From: CAWEYO01 sp963813315 | GTDB lineage: Bacteria > Pseudomonadota > Alphaproteobacteria > Rhizobiales > Rhizobiaceae | DNA length: 64,000 nt | Assembly (NCBI GenBank): GCA_963813315.1 | Contig: CAWEYO010000022.1 | Span: 62,001 to 126,000, forward strand | Direction of reading: 5' to 3' | Part shown: one piece after another, positions 8,855 through 16,324 of the stretch | Position numbering within the stretch: position 1 is the first letter of the stretch | How the letters are laid out: each line of letters starts with the position of its first letter | Position numbers and translations under genes: made by a program | The notes under the pieces: generated by a model | Databases searched by the model: none | Seen by the model: the letters and a program-made list of their open reading frames with translations, nothing else | Told to the model about the DNA's origin: nothing

Positions 8855-9079
8855 ATGAACACCAGCAGGCCTGCGCAAGGACCGGTCGAGCGATGGCAAC
8901 CAAGCCCCCGCAGGCATGTGCTGAGCGGCAGGCCTGCGCAAGGAGCCCTTTACAGACCGGTCGAGCAATGGCGACCAAGCCCGCGCAAACATGTGCTGAG
9001 AGCCTATTTCACGCTCGGCGTGCTGTTTGTGCTTGGCGGGATTTTCTGGGCAAGCCTGATCCATTTCCTGTTTCTTTGA
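8855..9079 (+). CDS. Small C-terminal-anchored membrane protein
   Basis: A 74-residue protein. Its N-terminal half holds two related copies of a proline/arginine-rich segment (RPAQGPVERWQPSPRRHVL and a second ending PVEQWRPSPRKHVL). It ends in one membrane helix (AYFTLGVLFVLGGIFWASL). GGAG at 8845-8848 precedes ATG 8855 at normal spacing. The duplicated segment is also visible at the DNA level, so it arose by internal duplication. Function unknown; no recognised family. Confidence 0.5.
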   Translation: MNTSRPAQGPVERWQPSPRRHVLSGRPAQGALYRPVEQWRPSPRKHVLRAYFTLGVLFVLGGIFWASLIHFLFL

Positions 9080-9159
9080 ACGAAGGCGCCGTCGTAGCCG
9101 CCGCATCCAACCGCTCGGCCACATGCAGATCTCCCGCATCCGGCTGAACCTTGCGAGTG

Positions 9160-9343
9160 CCCTTGGGCAGAGCAGCTTCGACATCGGTGTCTCGATGTTC
9201 GGCCTGATGTTCTTTCCGGACCGGGCCAGGGCTTTGCCGAGTTGCATCGCGTGCTCGTTCCGGGCGGCCAGGTCCTGGTGTCGAGTTGGGCGCCGTCGGA
9301 CCAGTCGCCGAACGATCTGTCCCCGAAACAGCAGCGTGCGTCG
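9160..9343 (+). pseudogene. Remnant of SAM-dependent methyltransferase
   Basis: The frame reads SFDIGVSMFGLMFFPDRA, the acidic post-motif II segment of class I methyltransferases. After a one-base loss near 9230 the next frame continues GFAELHRVLVPGGQVLVSSW and APSDQSP, the following conserved block. Neither the SAM-binding start nor the C-terminus is present. A short decayed fragment. Confidence 0.65.
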
Positions 9344-9360
9344 GCGCTGACAGCCTGATG

Positions 9361-9540
9361 TCCCCTTCTTTGTGGGAGAAGGTGGCCGAGCGGAGCGAGG
9401 CTGGATGAGGGGTGCTGGGAGAAGCAAGGCGCTTACCCATTATCTCTGGGAAGCCGACGGCTGCCCCGTCCAACACCCCTCATCCGCCTTCACTGCGTTC
9501 AGGCACCTTCTCCCACATGATGGGGAGAAGGGAAGGCGAT
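9361..9540. repeat. Long imperfect palindromic interspersed repeat
   Basis: Two inverted blocks face each other: GTGGGAGAAGGTG at 9372-9384 pairs with its complement at 9504-9516, and GGATGAGGGGTG pairs with CACCCCTCATCC near 9474-9485. This is typical of the intergenic palindromes common in rhizobial genomes. It lies just downstream of bfr (which ends at 9548) and could act as a transcription end for it. Confidence 0.7.
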
Positions 9541-9547
9541 GCTTGAG

Positions 9548-10033
9548 CTATTCTGCTTCATCACCGGAAGCTGCATTAAGCAGGCCGTATTTTTCCTCGC
9601 CGATAGTGGCCAGGAGCTGGAGCTGGGTTTCGAGGAAGTCGATATGACCCTCCTCGTCCTTGAGCAGGTCCTCGAAAAGCTTCATGGTCACATAGTCCCC
9701 CAGTTCCTGGCAGATCTCGCGCGACTTCTTGTAGGAGGTGCGCGCGTCGTATTCGCCGGCGAGGTCGGATTCCAGCACTTCCTTCACGTTCTGGCCGATG
9801 CGAAGCGGCGAGACGGATTGCAGGTTCGGGTGCCCTTCCAGGAAGATGATGCGCTCGATGATCCTGTCGGCGTGGTGCATTTCCTCGATGGATTCCTCGC
9901 GTTCCTTCTTCGCGAACTTCACGAAGCCCCAGTCTTCGAGCAGGCGGTAATGCAGCCAGTACTGGTTGACGGCGCCAAGCTCCAGAAACAGCGCCTCGTT
10001 AAGCCGCTCGATTACCTGTTTTTCGCCTTGCAT
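9548..10033 (-). CDS. bfr: Bacterioferritin
   Basis: A 161-residue cytoplasmic iron-storage protein of normal length. All ferroxidase ligands are in register: Glu18, Glu51, His54, Glu94, Glu127 and His130, and the haem ligand Met52 is present (EEMHH). It oxidises Fe(II) and stores ferric mineral in a 24-mer. GGGAG precedes ATG 10033. The start lies inside the 3' end of the bfd-like gene (35-bp overlap), so the two are co-transcribed. An Irr-type palindrome at 10651-10667 lies upstream of the gene group and is the probable iron control. Confidence 0.95.
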   Translation of the reverse strand: MQGEKQVIERLNEALFLELGAVNQYWLHYRLLEDWGFVKFAKKEREESIEEMHHADRIIERIIFLEGHPNLQSVSPLRIGQNVKEVLESDLAGEYDARTSYKKSREICQELGDYVTMKLFEDLLKDEEGHIDFLETQLQLLATIGEEKYGLLNAASGDEAE

Positions 10034-10310
10034 GGGTACTGCTCCCGTATTGTCCCCGCAATCCGCGCACGCGGTCCAGGTGTGAAACGATATCCTCGCC
10101 GCTCGCCTCCGAACGCGAGTGATAGCCTTCGGTTACCCGAATGATCGTTTCGACCACATTTGGGAAGCAGCCGCAACATCGTCCGCGTTTTTGCAGCGCA
10201 TGGTACACCTTCGCCGGGACGATCAGGTTCCACGGATCCTGGTCGAGAAGTTCGACGATCGTCGCTTCGATCTCCTTTTCAGTGATGATGTTGCAGTGGC
10301 AAATCAGCAT
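9999..10310 (-). CDS. bfd: Bacterioferritin-associated ferredoxin (Bfd-like)
   Basis: A 103-residue protein, longer than E. coli Bfd (64), with a basic tail. Fe-S ligands are Cys4 and Cys6 (MLICHCN) and the pair in GRCCGCFP (about 45/46 and 48), the pattern expected for a [2Fe-2S] Bfd. Bfd docks on bacterioferritin and supplies electrons to release iron. It starts at ATG 10310, overlapping the last codons of the small gene upstream, and overlaps bfr downstream. Iron regulation by Irr is likely from the upstream palindrome. Confidence 0.85.
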   Translation of the reverse strand: MLICHCNIITEKEIEATIVELLDQDPWNLIVPAKVYHALQKRGRCCGCFPNVVETIIRVTEGYHSRSEASGEDIVSHLDRVRGLRGQYGSSTHARRKTGNRAA

Positions 10311-10522
10311 TTGCCGCCCTGGATTGCCGACGTCGAAATATCGGCGCAAGTCTTGAGTTCCGCCTGGCAAAGCGACTGCGACTTGGCGGGCAAAACAAAG
10401 ATTGCCGCGGTCAACGCCGCCGTTGCTGCGATAGCCGCAAGCCTGCCGCAGCGTCGCGTCAAAGCGGGCCGGCATAGCAGTAGGAAAGCCGCGCGCGCAC
10501 GCGGCTTGCGGAACAACGGCAT
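10304..10522 (-). CDS. Small exported or membrane protein coupled to bfd
   Basis: A 72-residue frame. ATG 10522 is preceded by GGAGGA at 6-nt spacing, better than most sites here. A basic N-terminus leads to one hydrophobic segment (LAAIAATAALTAAIFVLPA), then a short tail with three Cys (SLCQAELKTCADIS...GGKC). Its TGA overlaps the bfd start (ATGCTGA). It lies between the Irr-type palindrome and bfd and so would be the first gene of an iron-responsive operon. It resembles no family I know; composition is compatible with a spurious frame. Confidence 0.4.
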   Translation of the reverse strand: MPLFRKPRARAAFLLLCRPALTRRCGRLAAIAATAALTAAIFVLPAKSQSLCQAELKTCADISTSAIQGGKC

Positions 10523-10650
10523 CAGCGTCCTCCAATCGAAGGGGTTCAAGGCCCAGACATCAAAGGCTGCACCAGCAGGTGCGCTGCCAAAAAAGCCGCA
10601 AAGTGCGATAAAGTCAACACGACTAGCTGAAATGTGCTTTAAATCAATAA

Positions 10651-10667
10651 CTTAGAATTATTCTAAA
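10651..10667. promoter_or_regulatory. Iron-control element (Irr box) upstream of bfd-bfr
   Basis: CTTAGAATTATTCTAAA is a 7-3-7 palindrome with one arm mismatch; the inner TTAGAAT-T-ATTCTAA is perfect. It differs slightly from the palindrome in front of mbfA at 17319-17335. Both fit the TTTAGAA-n3-TTCTAAA form that I recall for Irr boxes of Rhizobiales, where bfr and mbfA are regulon members. Binding is inferred. Confidence 0.7.
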
Positions 10668-10726
10668 CTAATTTTGTCAAGTTTGTGGGTCGAGCAGAGC
10701 GCTTGGTGCGCCTGCCGTTTGGCCGG

Positions 10727-10835
10727 CCTAAAGCGCATTGCTTCGAAACGGATTCATGCGACGCGCTTTAGGCTATTGTTTTTGTGCATGTCCTTGTCCC
10801 AAACCGCCGCGCACTTTTGGGCGACATGCATTGTA
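10727..10835. repeat. Interspersed repeat family A, copy 1
   Basis: About 109 bp. It opens with CCTAAAGCGC, closed by its inverted copy at 10763-10772, followed by a conserved tail with CTATTGTTTTTGTGCATGTC and CACTTTTGGGCGACA. Other copies are at 13318-13429 (reverse) and 38321-38427. No coding capacity. Confidence 0.85.
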
Positions 10836-10910
10836 TTGACGTGGGTCGGCAACAGTACCAGAGGAGGAGGGCAGAGGATTGCAGGCTTGTTGGCAGGGAG
10901 AGACAGCACG

Positions 10911-11060
10911 GTGAAAGTCGCCTTTATTGTTTTGACCTTCCTCGTGCTCTCAGCCTGCGGCGCGGCAAAGACGGCTCGCGAAACCGGGCAACTCTTCGAC
11001 AAATATGGCTGCCTGGCGCGGGAGCTGAAAGGCGAGCCCCCCTGCAAGCCGGAGGGCTGA
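10911..11060 (+). CDS. Small lipoprotein
   Basis: A 49-residue protein starting at GTG 10911 after GGGAGAG. Signal sequence KVAFIVLTFLVL is followed by lipobox LSAC, so the mature lipid-anchored peptide is about 33 residues (GAAKTARETGQLFDKYGC...), with two further cysteines that could form a disulfide. Cut-down lipoproteins of this kind are common hypothetical genes in Rhizobiales. No operon partner is evident. Confidence 0.65.
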   Translation: MKVAFIVLTFLVLSACGAAKTARETGQLFDKYGCLARELKGEPPCKPEG

Positions 11061-11247
11061 CGAGACGCGAAATTGCGGCGGCCGCGTCTCCCATGATTGT
11101 GGAAATTGCGATTGCTTTTTAGCCGGCGTCATGCAGATTTATCGGTGTCGGAGCGTGCCTTGCGCGTCTTGCCGGAGTGTCGCGCTTCGACCCCGCCGCA
11201 GAAGATCGGCCGCGGAACCACCGCGTCACAATTGCGTTGCTACTGGC

Positions 11248-11508
11248 ATGGAAGAGAAGCTGTTCTCGCACCTGATCCGAATTCATTTGCCGGAGTTCGG
11301 AAAGGTTCGTGTTGTGTCCAATCCTCATGAAGCTCTGGACTGCCTCATGTACTGTTGGCCCGGAGAGCGCGGCCCGCGCCATCGCGAAGCGATCGATGCG
11401 TGCCTGAAGGTGCTCGAAGGATATCGCTCGACGGTGGATGCCGAGAAGGCCTTTGCCGATGCTGCCGGCGAGGCCGGAATCCTGCTTGAGCGACCGGCCC
11501 CGCGATAA
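11248..11508 (+). CDS. DUF982 family protein
   Basis: An 86-residue protein with the DUF982 pattern: VRVVSNPHEALDCLMYCWP, ERGPRHREAIDACLKVL and AEKAFADAAGEAGI. This family is largely restricted to Rhizobiales and occurs in many copies; function unknown. ATG 11248 is taken as start because family similarity begins there; the upstream extension is Arg/Cys-rich and unlike it. Monocistronic and convergent with the next gene. Confidence 0.8.
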   Translation: MEEKLFSHLIRIHLPEFGKVRVVSNPHEALDCLMYCWPGERGPRHREAIDACLKVLEGYRSTVDAEKAFADAAGEAGILLERPAPR

Positions 11509-11554
11509 CACGGGAGTTTCGCTGAAACGTCCTCGACCCGCTTTTCCCGCCCTC

Positions 11555-11791
11555 TCAATCGGCAACCGGAAACAGGCCAAGCTCGCGCGGTGTGGCTCCG
11601 GCTCTCAGCAATCCCAGCTCCCATTCGCTTACGTCGAAATATTGGCCGTCCATGAGCACTCGCGCGCTCATTTCGCCGTTGTGGTAGCGCGTTTTCGAGA
11701 TAATCAGCTTGTGACGCTCCAGCGCGTGTCTAACCTGACGCCGGGCAGCGATCTGCCTCGATGCGGCCGTTGGCGCCGTTTTTGCAGCCAT
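11555..11791 (-). CDS. Small hypothetical protein
   Basis: A 78-residue protein. It has an Ala/Arg-rich start (AAKTAPTAASRQIAARRQVR), then a compact region KTRYHNGEMSARVLMDGQYF and DVSEWELGLLRAGATPREL. GAGGTAATGTC precedes ATG 11791. No signal peptide or membrane segment. I do not recognise the family; the regular hydrophobic/polar alternation and the ribosome site make it likely real. Confidence 0.5.
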   Translation of the reverse strand: MAAKTAPTAASRQIAARRQVRHALERHKLIISKTRYHNGEMSARVLMDGQYFDVSEWELGLLRAGATPRELGLFPVAD

Positions 11792-11941
11792 GACATTACC
11801 TCGAGGCAGCCGGCTTACGATGCAGGGTTCGCCACGAGCCCGCGAGGCGAACGCGGATGTCTTGCTGCAAGAATAGCAAATACCGACAGTGAAGGGAAAC
11901 CATCGACAGCCGCGGCGAGTTTGAGGGGCTGCGCTGCGATC

Positions 11942-13183
11942 TCACTGCCGGGCCGGAACGATCGTGAAGAGTTCCTGCGCGTCCGCAAAGCCCCGCAGCG
12001 CGTAGCGGCCAACCGAAACGACATCCGTGCGAATTGCGTCCGGCAGGGCGGCCACGAAGGCCGAGGAGAAAAGCACGTCGCGCTCCGCCGACCTGCACAT
12101 GGAGGCGATGCGGTTGACCATGTTGACCGCGGGGCCGATCACCGTGAAGTCCAGCCGCTCCTGACTGCCGATGTTGCCGTAGAACACTTCGCCAAGATGA
12201 AGGGCGAGGTAGGCCTCCGTCACCGGCAAGCCCTCCGCTTCCCGACGGCGGTTGACGGCCAGGATTCGTTCCCGCGCAACCGCTTTGGCATCAAGTGCCG
12301 CGCGGCACGCGAGTGCTGGGTCTGTAGCATCGAACGTGGCAAGGGTCGCATCGCCGATCAGCTTGAGAACATCGCCTCCTGCCTCGTGGACCGCCGAAAT
12401 GATCGCCTCGGCGTAGTCGTTAAGCAGGGGGATGATCTGGCCTGGCTCGGCTGTGTCCGAAATGTGGGTGAAGCCGCGCAAGTCGCTCCACCACAGCACC
12501 GCGTTGACGCGGTCGGCCACACCTCGTCCGATGCGGCCCGCCAGCACTCTGCGTCCGGCGTCGCGACCGAGATAGGTTTCGACAAGCGTTCCCGCGATGC
12601 GCTGGAGGGACGCGCACTTAACGGAGAGTGCCAAGGCGGGCACCAGCGCCGCCAGCGCCTCCACCTGCGAATTGGTGAAGCCGGCGGGCGCCTCCGTCAT
12701 CCATGAAGAATAGATGCAGTCCATTTCGCCGATCGCACCGGCCTCGGTGAAGTGCTGGATTAGCGCTACGTAGTCCGACTGCCCCTCCTCACGTGCGGTC
12801 GCGACGACCGAGAAGTCCGCCGGGTCGCCGCGCGTCTCATTTCTGCGCAGCATCGACTGTTTCGTCTCCAAGAGATGGTGGAAAGGGCTGCGAAGCCAGT
12901 TTTCCCTGGCTTCGACGCTGTCGGAAAGCCGGCCGTATTCAAGCACCTCGCGATCGCCGATCTGATCGTGGCGCCAACGAAAGACGCGTCCCTCATGAAC
13001 GGGATGAAGCGTGTCGACAGCCATCATCCCGCGGCTGACGGGCAGGCCGGCTGCCACGGCGCGCTCGCAGAAGCTCTTGAGCAGGTCGTTCTCCGCCATG
13101 CCGGCAAGCCCGGCTTCTACAAGCCACGCGTTGAGTTGAATGAGCAGGCTTTCGTTCATCGGCATTCCGCTTTTGACGTCCAT
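11942..13183 (-). CDS. Class III adenylate/guanylate cyclase
   Basis: A 413-residue protein. The N-terminal ~215 residues form a putative sensory region without membrane helices. The C-terminal cyclase homology domain shows metal-binding Asp in WSDLRGFTHISD and in DVLKLIGDATLATF, and the purine/transition-state segment LDFTVIGPAVNMVNRI. It would make cAMP (or cGMP). ATG 13183 follows AGGCGG; codons at 13165 and 13159 are alternative starts. Only repeats separate it from the divergent LysE gene, so its promoter must be close to or within them. Confidence 0.85.
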   Translation of the reverse strand: MDVKSGMPMNESLLIQLNAWLVEAGLAGMAENDLLKSFCERAVAAGLPVSRGMMAVDTLHPVHEGRVFRWRHDQIGDREVLEYGRLSDSVEARENWLRSPFHHLLETKQSMLRRNETRGDPADFSVVATAREEGQSDYVALIQHFTEAGAIGEMDCIYSSWMTEAPAGFTNSQVEALAALVPALALSVKCASLQRIAGTLVETYLGRDAGRRVLAGRIGRGVADRVNAVLWWSDLRGFTHISDTAEPGQIIPLLNDYAEAIISAVHEAGGDVLKLIGDATLATFDATDPALACRAALDAKAVARERILAVNRRREAEGLPVTEAYLALHLGEVFYGNIGSQERLDFTVIGPAVNMVNRIASMCRSAERDVLFSSAFVAALPDAIRTDVVSVGRYALRGFADAQELFTIVPARQ

Positions 13184-13199
13184 CGCCGCCGCCTGGGTT

Positions 13200-13265
13200 A
13201 GTTTATGTTGCGATTGAGATCGGGCCGAGTCGAAAATGGCGGTTTTCGATAATCGCGTGGCGCCG
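13200..13265. repeat. Degenerate part of repeat family B
   Basis: The stretch TGTTGCGATTGAGATC followed by GTCGAAAATGGCGGTTTTCG matches the right end of family B (full copies at 17443-17589 and 40579-40725). It is truncated and diverged. Confidence 0.55.
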
Positions 13266-13317
13266 GTGATCCGAACGGCCGCCTGATGTTCCTCGCTTTC
13301 CATTGCTGAGGCGTTGC

Positions 13318-13429
13318 GATATAGGGCATGTTGCCCAAAAGTGCGCAGCGGTTTTGGGATAACGACATGCACAAAAACAATAGCCTAAAGCGCGTCGCAT
13401 GAATCCGTTTCGAAGCAATGCGCTTTAGG
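13318..13429. repeat. Interspersed repeat family A, copy 2 (reverse orientation)
   Basis: Near-identical reverse complement of the 10727-10835 element, including GCCCAAAAGTGCGCAG and the CCTAAAGCGC ... GCGCTTTAGG hairpin at its right end. It lies between divergent genes, 30 bp before the LysE start. Confidence 0.85.
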
Positions 13430-13459
13430 GCTCGCTCACTTCAGCTTGAGAATCTGACC

Positions 13460-14083
13460 ATGACCCTTGCAGGGTTCATCACCTACAGCGGCGCGCTTGC
13501 GCTGGCCGCCGCCATTCCCGGTCCGGGTGTCACCGCGCTGGTTGCCCGCGCGCTCGGCTCCGGTTTCCGCTCGTCGCTGTTCATGGCGCTCGGGCTCGTG
13601 CTGGGCGACCTCACCTATCTGACCGCAGTGGTGCTCGGTCTCGCCTTCATTGCCCAGACCTTCGGCATGGTTTTCCTGGCCATCAAATGGCTGGGCGTCC
13701 TCTATCTTGCCTGGCTTGCATGGAATTTCTGGCATGCCGGCATTACCGCGGAGAAGGTGGAAGCCCGCCGGGGCAAGGGCAGGGGCGGCGCCGTGTCGAG
13801 CTTTCTCGCCGGCCTTACGGTGACGCTGGGCAATCCCAAGACGATGATCTTCTACCTGGCCTTGACGCCGACGCTTGTCGACCTGCGCACGATAACGCTT
13901 GCCGACTATGGCATATTGGCCGCCTGCACGATCGTAGTGCTGCTGGTCGTCCTCGTGCCGTATCTGGCGCTTGCCGCAAAGGCACGCTGGCTACTGCAAA
14001 CGCCGCGCGCGCTGAAGGCGCTCAACCGCACCGCTGCCGCCTTCATGGCAAGTGCTGCGGCCGTGATCGCTGCGCGGCAGTAA
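13460..14083 (+). CDS. LysE/RhtB family amino-acid exporter
   Basis: A 207-residue inner-membrane protein with six predicted helices. The family signature IPGPGVTALVARALGSG (about residues 18-34) and the LTVTLGNPKTMIFYLAL motif (about 121-137) are clear. It exports amino acids or homoserine lactones; substrate not determinable. ATG 13460 (MTLAGFITYSG) gives the usual N-terminus. It is monocistronic and probably ends at the hairpin at 14101-14127. Confidence 0.88.
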   Translation: MTLAGFITYSGALALAAAIPGPGVTALVARALGSGFRSSLFMALGLVLGDLTYLTAVVLGLAFIAQTFGMVFLAIKWLGVLYLAWLAWNFWHAGITAEKVEARRGKGRGGAVSSFLAGLTVTLGNPKTMIFYLALTPTLVDLRTITLADYGILAACTIVVLLVVLVPYLALAAKARWLLQTPRALKALNRTAAAFMASAAAVIAARQ

Positions 14084-14100
14084 GCGCTTGCGAGAAACCT

Positions 14101-14136
14101 GTTCCCGCAAACCTGCTTTTCGGGAACGAGTTTTCC
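14101..14136 (+). terminator. Hairpin after the LysE gene
   Basis: GTTCCCG (14101-14107) pairs with CGGGAAC (14121-14127), followed by GAGTTTTCC. The 7-bp stem, 13-nt loop and short T-run are a plausible but weak intrinsic terminator. Confidence 0.4.
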
Positions 14137-14225
14137 CTGATGCCGGTCCATCAGGAAGATAACGCGGCTCGCTTTTCTCCAAGGCGATCCTATTTTAGTT
14201 CCCCGAACACTGATGGAGCGAAGCG

Positions 14226-15203
14226 ATGAACAAGCCCGCAACCACCTATGCGCCAGGTCGCGGGCGCGTCTACAACTCGATCACCGAAACGATCGGCGAC
14301 ACGCCACTGGTGCGTCTCGACAAATTCGCCAAGCAAAAGGGCATCGTTGCCAACCTTCTTGCCAAGCTGGAGTTTTTCAATCCGGTAGGCAGCGTCAAGG
14401 ACCGCATCGGTGTCGCCATGATCGAGGCGCTGGAAGGTTCGGGCCGCATCAGGCCCGGCAGGACGACGCTTGTCGAGCCTACCTCCGGCAACACGGGTAT
14501 AGCGCTCGCCTTCGCCGCCGCCGCCAAGGGCTACAAACTGATCCTGACAATGCCGGAAACCATGTCGGTCGAGCGCCGCAAGATGCTGGTGCTGCTCGGC
14601 GCCGAACTCGTGCTGACTGAGGGGGCGAAGGGCATGAAAGGCGCAATAGCGAAGGCCGAGGAATTGGTCGCGGCCTTGCCCGACGCCGTGATTCCGCAGC
14701 AGTTCGAAAACCCCGCCAATCCGGAAATCCATCGCCGCACCACGGCGGAAGAGATATGGAACGACACGCGAGGCCAGGTCGATATTTTGGTGTCGGGCAT
14801 CGGCACCGGCGGCACAATCACCGGGGTGGGGCAGGTTCTGAAGAACCGTAACCCGAAAGTCCACATCGTTGCTGTCGAACCGGAAGCCTCGCCGGTGCTC
14901 TCTGGCGGGCAGCCCGGGCCGCACAAGATCCAGGGGATCGGCCCCGGCTTTGCGCCGAAGATCCTCGACACTTCGATCTATGACGAGATCGTCACTGTCT
15001 CCAACGACGACGCCTTCGCCAATGCTCGCCTTGTCGCGAGGCTGGAGGGCGTGCCGGTGGGCATCTCGTCGGGTGCCGCGCTCCACGCCGCGGCAATCGT
15101 CGGCTCGCGCCCCGAGAATGCGGGCAAGAACCTCGTCGTGGTCATCCCTTCCTTCGCCGAGCGTTATCTCTCGACCGCGCTGTTCGAGGGGCTCGGCGGC
15201 TGA
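14226..15203 (+). CDS. cysK: Cysteine synthase A (O-acetylserine sulfhydrylase)
   Basis: A 325-residue PLP enzyme that makes cysteine from O-acetylserine and sulfide. The PLP lysine is in NPVGSVKDRIG (about residue 58), the substrate loop is PTSGNTGIA, the phosphate-binding glycine loop is SGIGTGGTITG, and the late EGVPVGISSGAA segment is present. Length and motifs fit CysK rather than CysM. ATG 14226 follows GGAGCG. Monocistronic, between the exporter and a divergent small gene. Confidence 0.95.
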   Translation: MNKPATTYAPGRGRVYNSITETIGDTPLVRLDKFAKQKGIVANLLAKLEFFNPVGSVKDRIGVAMIEALEGSGRIRPGRTTLVEPTSGNTGIALAFAAAAKGYKLILTMPETMSVERRKMLVLLGAELVLTEGAKGMKGAIAKAEELVAALPDAVIPQQFENPANPEIHRRTTAEEIWNDTRGQVDILVSGIGTGGTITGVGQVLKNRNPKVHIVAVEPEASPVLSGGQPGPHKIQGIGPGFAPKILDTSIYDEIVTVSNDDAFANARLVARLEGVPVGISSGAALHAAAIVGSRPENAGKNLVVVIPSFAERYLSTALFEGLGG

Positions 15204-15244
15204 GCCGCTTTACCAGAACGGCTGTGAGCGCGTTGGTCGCTGGA

Positions 15245-15400
15245 TCAGTGAAAGGTGGCGGGCGTTTCGAACGCCCCCCTGCGGCGCCGCGCACAGGCAG
15301 GACCGGGGCCGCGCATGTAGTGCCGTTCGGGACGATAGGTCGGCGCGATGAATTCGCGGAACGCCGATGCGTAGTGCGTAAGCTGGTGCCAGATAATCAT
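15245..15400 (-). CDS. 51-residue conserved small protein, paralogue of 8599-8733
   Basis: Starts MIIWHQLTHYASAFREF at ATG 15400 and shares 30 of 39 aligned residues with the 44-residue protein at 8599-8733, including AFREFIAP and YMRGPGPACARR. It then has its own C-terminal tail (RRGAFETPATFH). The frame is open further upstream, but similarity begins exactly at this Met in both copies. It lies convergent with cysK. Tyr/His/Arg-rich, no signal peptide. Function unknown. Confidence 0.65.
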   Translation of the reverse strand: MIIWHQLTHYASAFREFIAPTYRPERHYMRGPGPACARRRRGAFETPATFH

Positions 15401-15753
15401 TGTCCCGATCCCCGTCGCCTCGGTGCATTCCGAATGTGGGTTTAGCTTACCTGCCAGGAGTGAATACTCCGTGAACGCGATGTTAATCTTTCTCGAAAAC
15501 GCTCCTGAAGCATGGCCGAAATCGGGTCCTTTCGCGGTCATTCCGTGCTCGTCCCGCAGACCGCCTTCGTGTGTGGCCTTTCAGCCACATCCGTCTGGTG
15601 CTGATGGAATTTCGAGTCTGATCGTGAGTTTCGGCGGCGGCGAATTTTCACGGAACGGAGCGAGTCCTCGGACGTTCAGAAGGCAAGGCGGAGTTACACG
15701 CCGGGCTCGGGAGCGGCACGGCTCCCGCACATCACCACGAAAGGACGAACAGA
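15401..15753. other. Intergenic stretch, no gene supported
   Basis: Between the small gene and the DUF892 gene, no frame is convincing. The sequence TGTGTGGCCTTTCAGCCACA near 15572-15591 can form a short hairpin. Promoters of both divergent genes should lie here; no strong boxes were assigned. Confidence 0.4.
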
Positions 15754-16260
15754 ATGGGCTTCTTCTCGAAAGATATCAAATCGCTCGACGACCTTTTCGT
15801 GCACACGCTGCGCGACATCTACTACGCTGAGAAAGAGATCGAAAAGGCGCTGCCCGACATGGTCGGCAAGGCCACGAACCCGCAATTGAAGCAGGGTTTT
15901 GAAAAGCACCTCCAGGAGACGCGGGGCCACGTGCAGCGCGTAGAGCAGGTTTTCGAGATGCATGGGGTCAAGGCCAAGGCGGTCGACTGCCCGGCGATCG
16001 ACGGCATTCTCGAGGAGGCAAATGACGTAGCTGGCGACGTGAGCGACAAAAAGGTGCTCGATGCCGCACTCGTGGCTGCCGCCCAGGCAGTCGAGCACTA
16101 CGAGATCACGCGCTACGGCACGCTGGTCGAATGGGCGAAACAGCTCGGCCGCGACGACTGCGCGTCAGTCCTGCAGAGGAACCTCGACGAGGAAAAAGCA
16201 GCCGATAAGAAGCTCACGGCGCTGGCCGAAAGCAAGATCAATCTCCGGGCAGCCGAATAG
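15754..16260 (+). CDS. DUF892 (YciE/YciF) ferritin-like protein
   Basis: A 168-residue all-helical protein. Start MGFFSKDIKSLDDLFVHTL, then the metal-ligand helices YYAEKEIEKALP, HLQETRGHVQRVEQVFE, AVEHYEITRYGTL and LDEEKAADKKLT, whose Glu/His residues are as expected for the diiron four-helix bundle. Such proteins are stress-induced. AAAGGACG precedes ATG 15754. It converges with mbfA across a shared hairpin terminator, putting two ferritin-fold proteins side by side. Confidence 0.88.
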   Translation: MGFFSKDIKSLDDLFVHTLRDIYYAEKEIEKALPDMVGKATNPQLKQGFEKHLQETRGHVQRVEQVFEMHGVKAKAVDCPAIDGILEEANDVAGDVSDKKVLDAALVAAAQAVEHYEITRYGTLVEWAKQLGRDDCASVLQRNLDEEKAADKKLTALAESKINLRAAE

Positions 16261-16283
16261 CCAAGTCGCGTCACTTCATACGA

Positions 16284-16309
16284 GGCCCGCGTTCGCGCGG
16301 GCCCCTGGC
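16284..16309. terminator. Bidirectional hairpin between DUF892 gene and mbfA
   Basis: GGCCCGCG (16284-16291), loop TTCG, and CGCGGGCC (16296-16303) form a perfect 8-bp stem with a stable tetraloop in the 64-bp gap between converging genes. There is no clear T-run, but position and stability support a shared terminator. Confidence 0.6.
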
Positions 16310-16324
16310 TTGTCCGCCGTCCTT

